A stretch of 6,312 bases of DNA from JADFOB01 sp964651325 (GTDB lineage: Bacteria; Planctomycetota; Phycisphaerae; UBA1845). The DNA is taken from positions 1-6,312 of the forward strand of contig CAZYXP010000206.1 in NCBI GenBank assembly GCA_964651325.1, given 5' to 3'. A program made the position numbers and the translations under genes. This document shows positions 5,349 to 6,312 of the stretch, piece by piece (within the stretch, counting starts at the first letter, position 1; each line of letters begins with the position of its first letter). Below the pieces are notes generated by a model that saw nothing but the letters and a program-made list of their open reading frames with translations, was not told the DNA's origin and did no database searches.

Positions 5349-6312
5349 ATGATACAGTATCCTCGCATCGGATGGGCCCCTCGCATCGGTTGGGCAGCAG
5401 TGCTTTGGGCGGCGGCCATCATGCTGGGCGCTAGCTGGAGTGGCGGCGCGGTTTGGGCCGACGATCGACCGGTCGCGGCCGAAGCATCAGCGCGTCCGCT
5501 GATGTCGCTGCTAGCCGACGAGCTGACCTATTCGATGACACATCTCAAGACCGACGACGGCGTAAAGCCCTATTACCTTTCCTACGCCGTCTACGATGAA
5601 ACGACCGCAGTGGTTTCCGCAACGTTAGGGGCCATCACGCAAAATGCCCAAACCCGCGATCGCCAACTGACGATCGACGTTCGCGTGGGTGATTACGCAC
5701 TGGACAACACGCATCAGTTACGCGGCGGCGGGGCGGCGCACGTCTCGGGTAGTGGCAACATCTCGATGCCGCTTACGAACGACCAAACCGCCATCAATCA
5801 CATTCTGTGGTATCGAACCGACAAGGAATTCAAACGGGCCGCTCGAAGATTCTCGCAGATTCAAACGAATCTCAAAATCAAAGTCGAGGAGGAGGATCAG
5901 TCCGACGACTTCAGCAAAGATACGGCCCACGAATACCATGAAGCCCCGGCCGTCCTCGATGTGGATCGCGCGGAGTGGACCCGTCGACTTCGCAAGATTT
6001 CGGCCTTGGCGCTGAAGCACCCCCTCATTTATGCGTCGTCTGTTACCCTCGGCACGCTGGCCGGTACGCGCACCATCGTCACCAGCGAAGGCGCTCGGCT
6101 CCAAACCGCCCAGACCAGATTCCGCATCACGCTTTCGGCCGCCACCAAAGCCGAGGACGGCATGGAGCTGCAACAATCCGAGACCTTCAACGCCGCGGTT
6201 CGCGCGGGCTTGCCCGATGACGCGGAGTTGACGCGGGCGTTTGACGCCGTGATCGCTCAAGTGCTGGCGTTGCGTAAGGCGCCGCTGGCGGAGCCCTACA
6301 TCGGCCCGGCCA
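5349..6312 (+). CDS. Secreted TldD/PmbA-like metallopeptidase, 5' part
   Basis: The first 321 residues of a TldD/PmbA-family protein, cut by the window end. Known TldD/TldE form a cytosolic metalloprotease that trims unfolded or modified peptides. Visible here: a signal peptide (basic/aromatic start, hydrophobic 16-30, likely cleavage after AVWA at 34-37), then LADELTYSM (55-63), KPYYLSYAVYD (73-83), an LGAI strand, RQLTIDVRVGDYALDNT (105-121) and, at the very end, EPYIGPA (315-321), which in this family directly precedes the segment carrying the HExxxH zinc motif. That motif would lie just beyond the right edge. The export signal suggests a periplasmic or surface role, unlike the classic cytosolic pair. 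A charged stretch (176-198) is an apparent insertion. Start ATG 5349 has only a weak TAGGTTGAG site overlapping the dtd stop, which fits translational coupling. Family call by motif recognition; catalytic residues not visible. Confidence 0.8.
   Translation, partial: MIQYPRIGWAPRIGWAAVLWAAAIMLGASWSGGAVWADDRPVAAEASARPLMSLLADELTYSMTHLKTDDGVKPYYLSYAVYDETTAVVSATLGAITQNAQTRDRQLTIDVRVGDYALDNTHQLRGGGAAHVSGSGNISMPLTNDQTAINHILWYRTDKEFKRAARRFSQIQTNLKIKVEEEDQSDDFSKDTAHEYHEAPAVLDVDRAEWTRRLRKISALALKHPLIYASSVTLGTLAGTRTIVTSEGARLQTAQTRFRITLSAATKAEDGMELQQSETFNAAVRAGLPDDAELTRAFDAVIAQVLALRKAPLAEPYIGPA
5361..5396 (+). repeat. 18-bp tandem duplication in the signal peptide
   Basis: Two adjacent 18-bp units (5361-5378 and 5379-5396) differ at two positions and each encode PRIGWA. 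The duplication lengthens the n-region of the signal peptide of the tldD-like gene by six residues and keeps the frame. Confidence 0.75.

Noticed and set aside
5718..6260. 180-codon minus-strand frame opposite the tldD-like gene.
   Set aside because: The plus strand encodes recognisable TldD-family motifs over the same bases; no start signal on the minus strand.
1..6312. Search for tRNA, rRNA, CRISPR repeats, transposase genes or terminal inverted repeats.
   Set aside because: No cloverleaf, regularly spaced repeats or mobile-element genes were seen. The only tandem repeats are the short in-gene ones at 3454-3471 and 5361-5396.

Overview
This is bacterial DNA, GC-rich (roughly 60% by eye), with tightly packed genes. 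The gene mix is a signal-peptide-bearing TldD-type protein, a sugar-phosphate isomerase-like TIM barrel, a Dtd tRNA proofreading enzyme, an unrecognised polytopic membrane protein and short membrane-anchored hyperbasic proteins. It would fit a Planctomycete or a related environmental lineage, but no rRNA or other marker is present, so this is a low-confidence inference.

Left half, read on the minus strand (2048 down to 7): two 107-residue paralogs, each one transmembrane segment followed by a very Lys/Arg-rich tail, then a LolD/MacB-type ABC transporter ATPase whose permease must lie outside the window if it exists. Each small gene has its own ribosome binding site and its own terminator-like hairpin. 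The gene at 902-1225 also has a good sigma70-like promoter. The roughly 500 bp between the two small genes holds no credible gene but several stem-loops, including a 17-bp palindrome and a bulged hairpin.

Right half, read on the plus strand (2329 to the end): a TIM-barrel sugar isomerase/epimerase-like protein; a 12-13 helix membrane protein of unknown function starting at TTG; dtd (D-aminoacyl-tRNA deacylase); and the 5' part of a secreted TldD/PmbA-like gene, cut by the window end just before the expected metal-binding HExxxH motif. dtd and the tldD-like gene are 9 bp apart and very probably co-transcribed. The region before dtd holds an unusual leader: an 8-codon ORF with a strong Shine-Dalgarno that runs into an 8-bp inverted repeat.

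The most unusual element is the tandem pair of anchored hyperbasic proteins, which I cannot assign to a known family. The leader before dtd and the structured gap between the two small genes come next. No tRNA, rRNA, CRISPR array, insertion sequence or integrase was seen.
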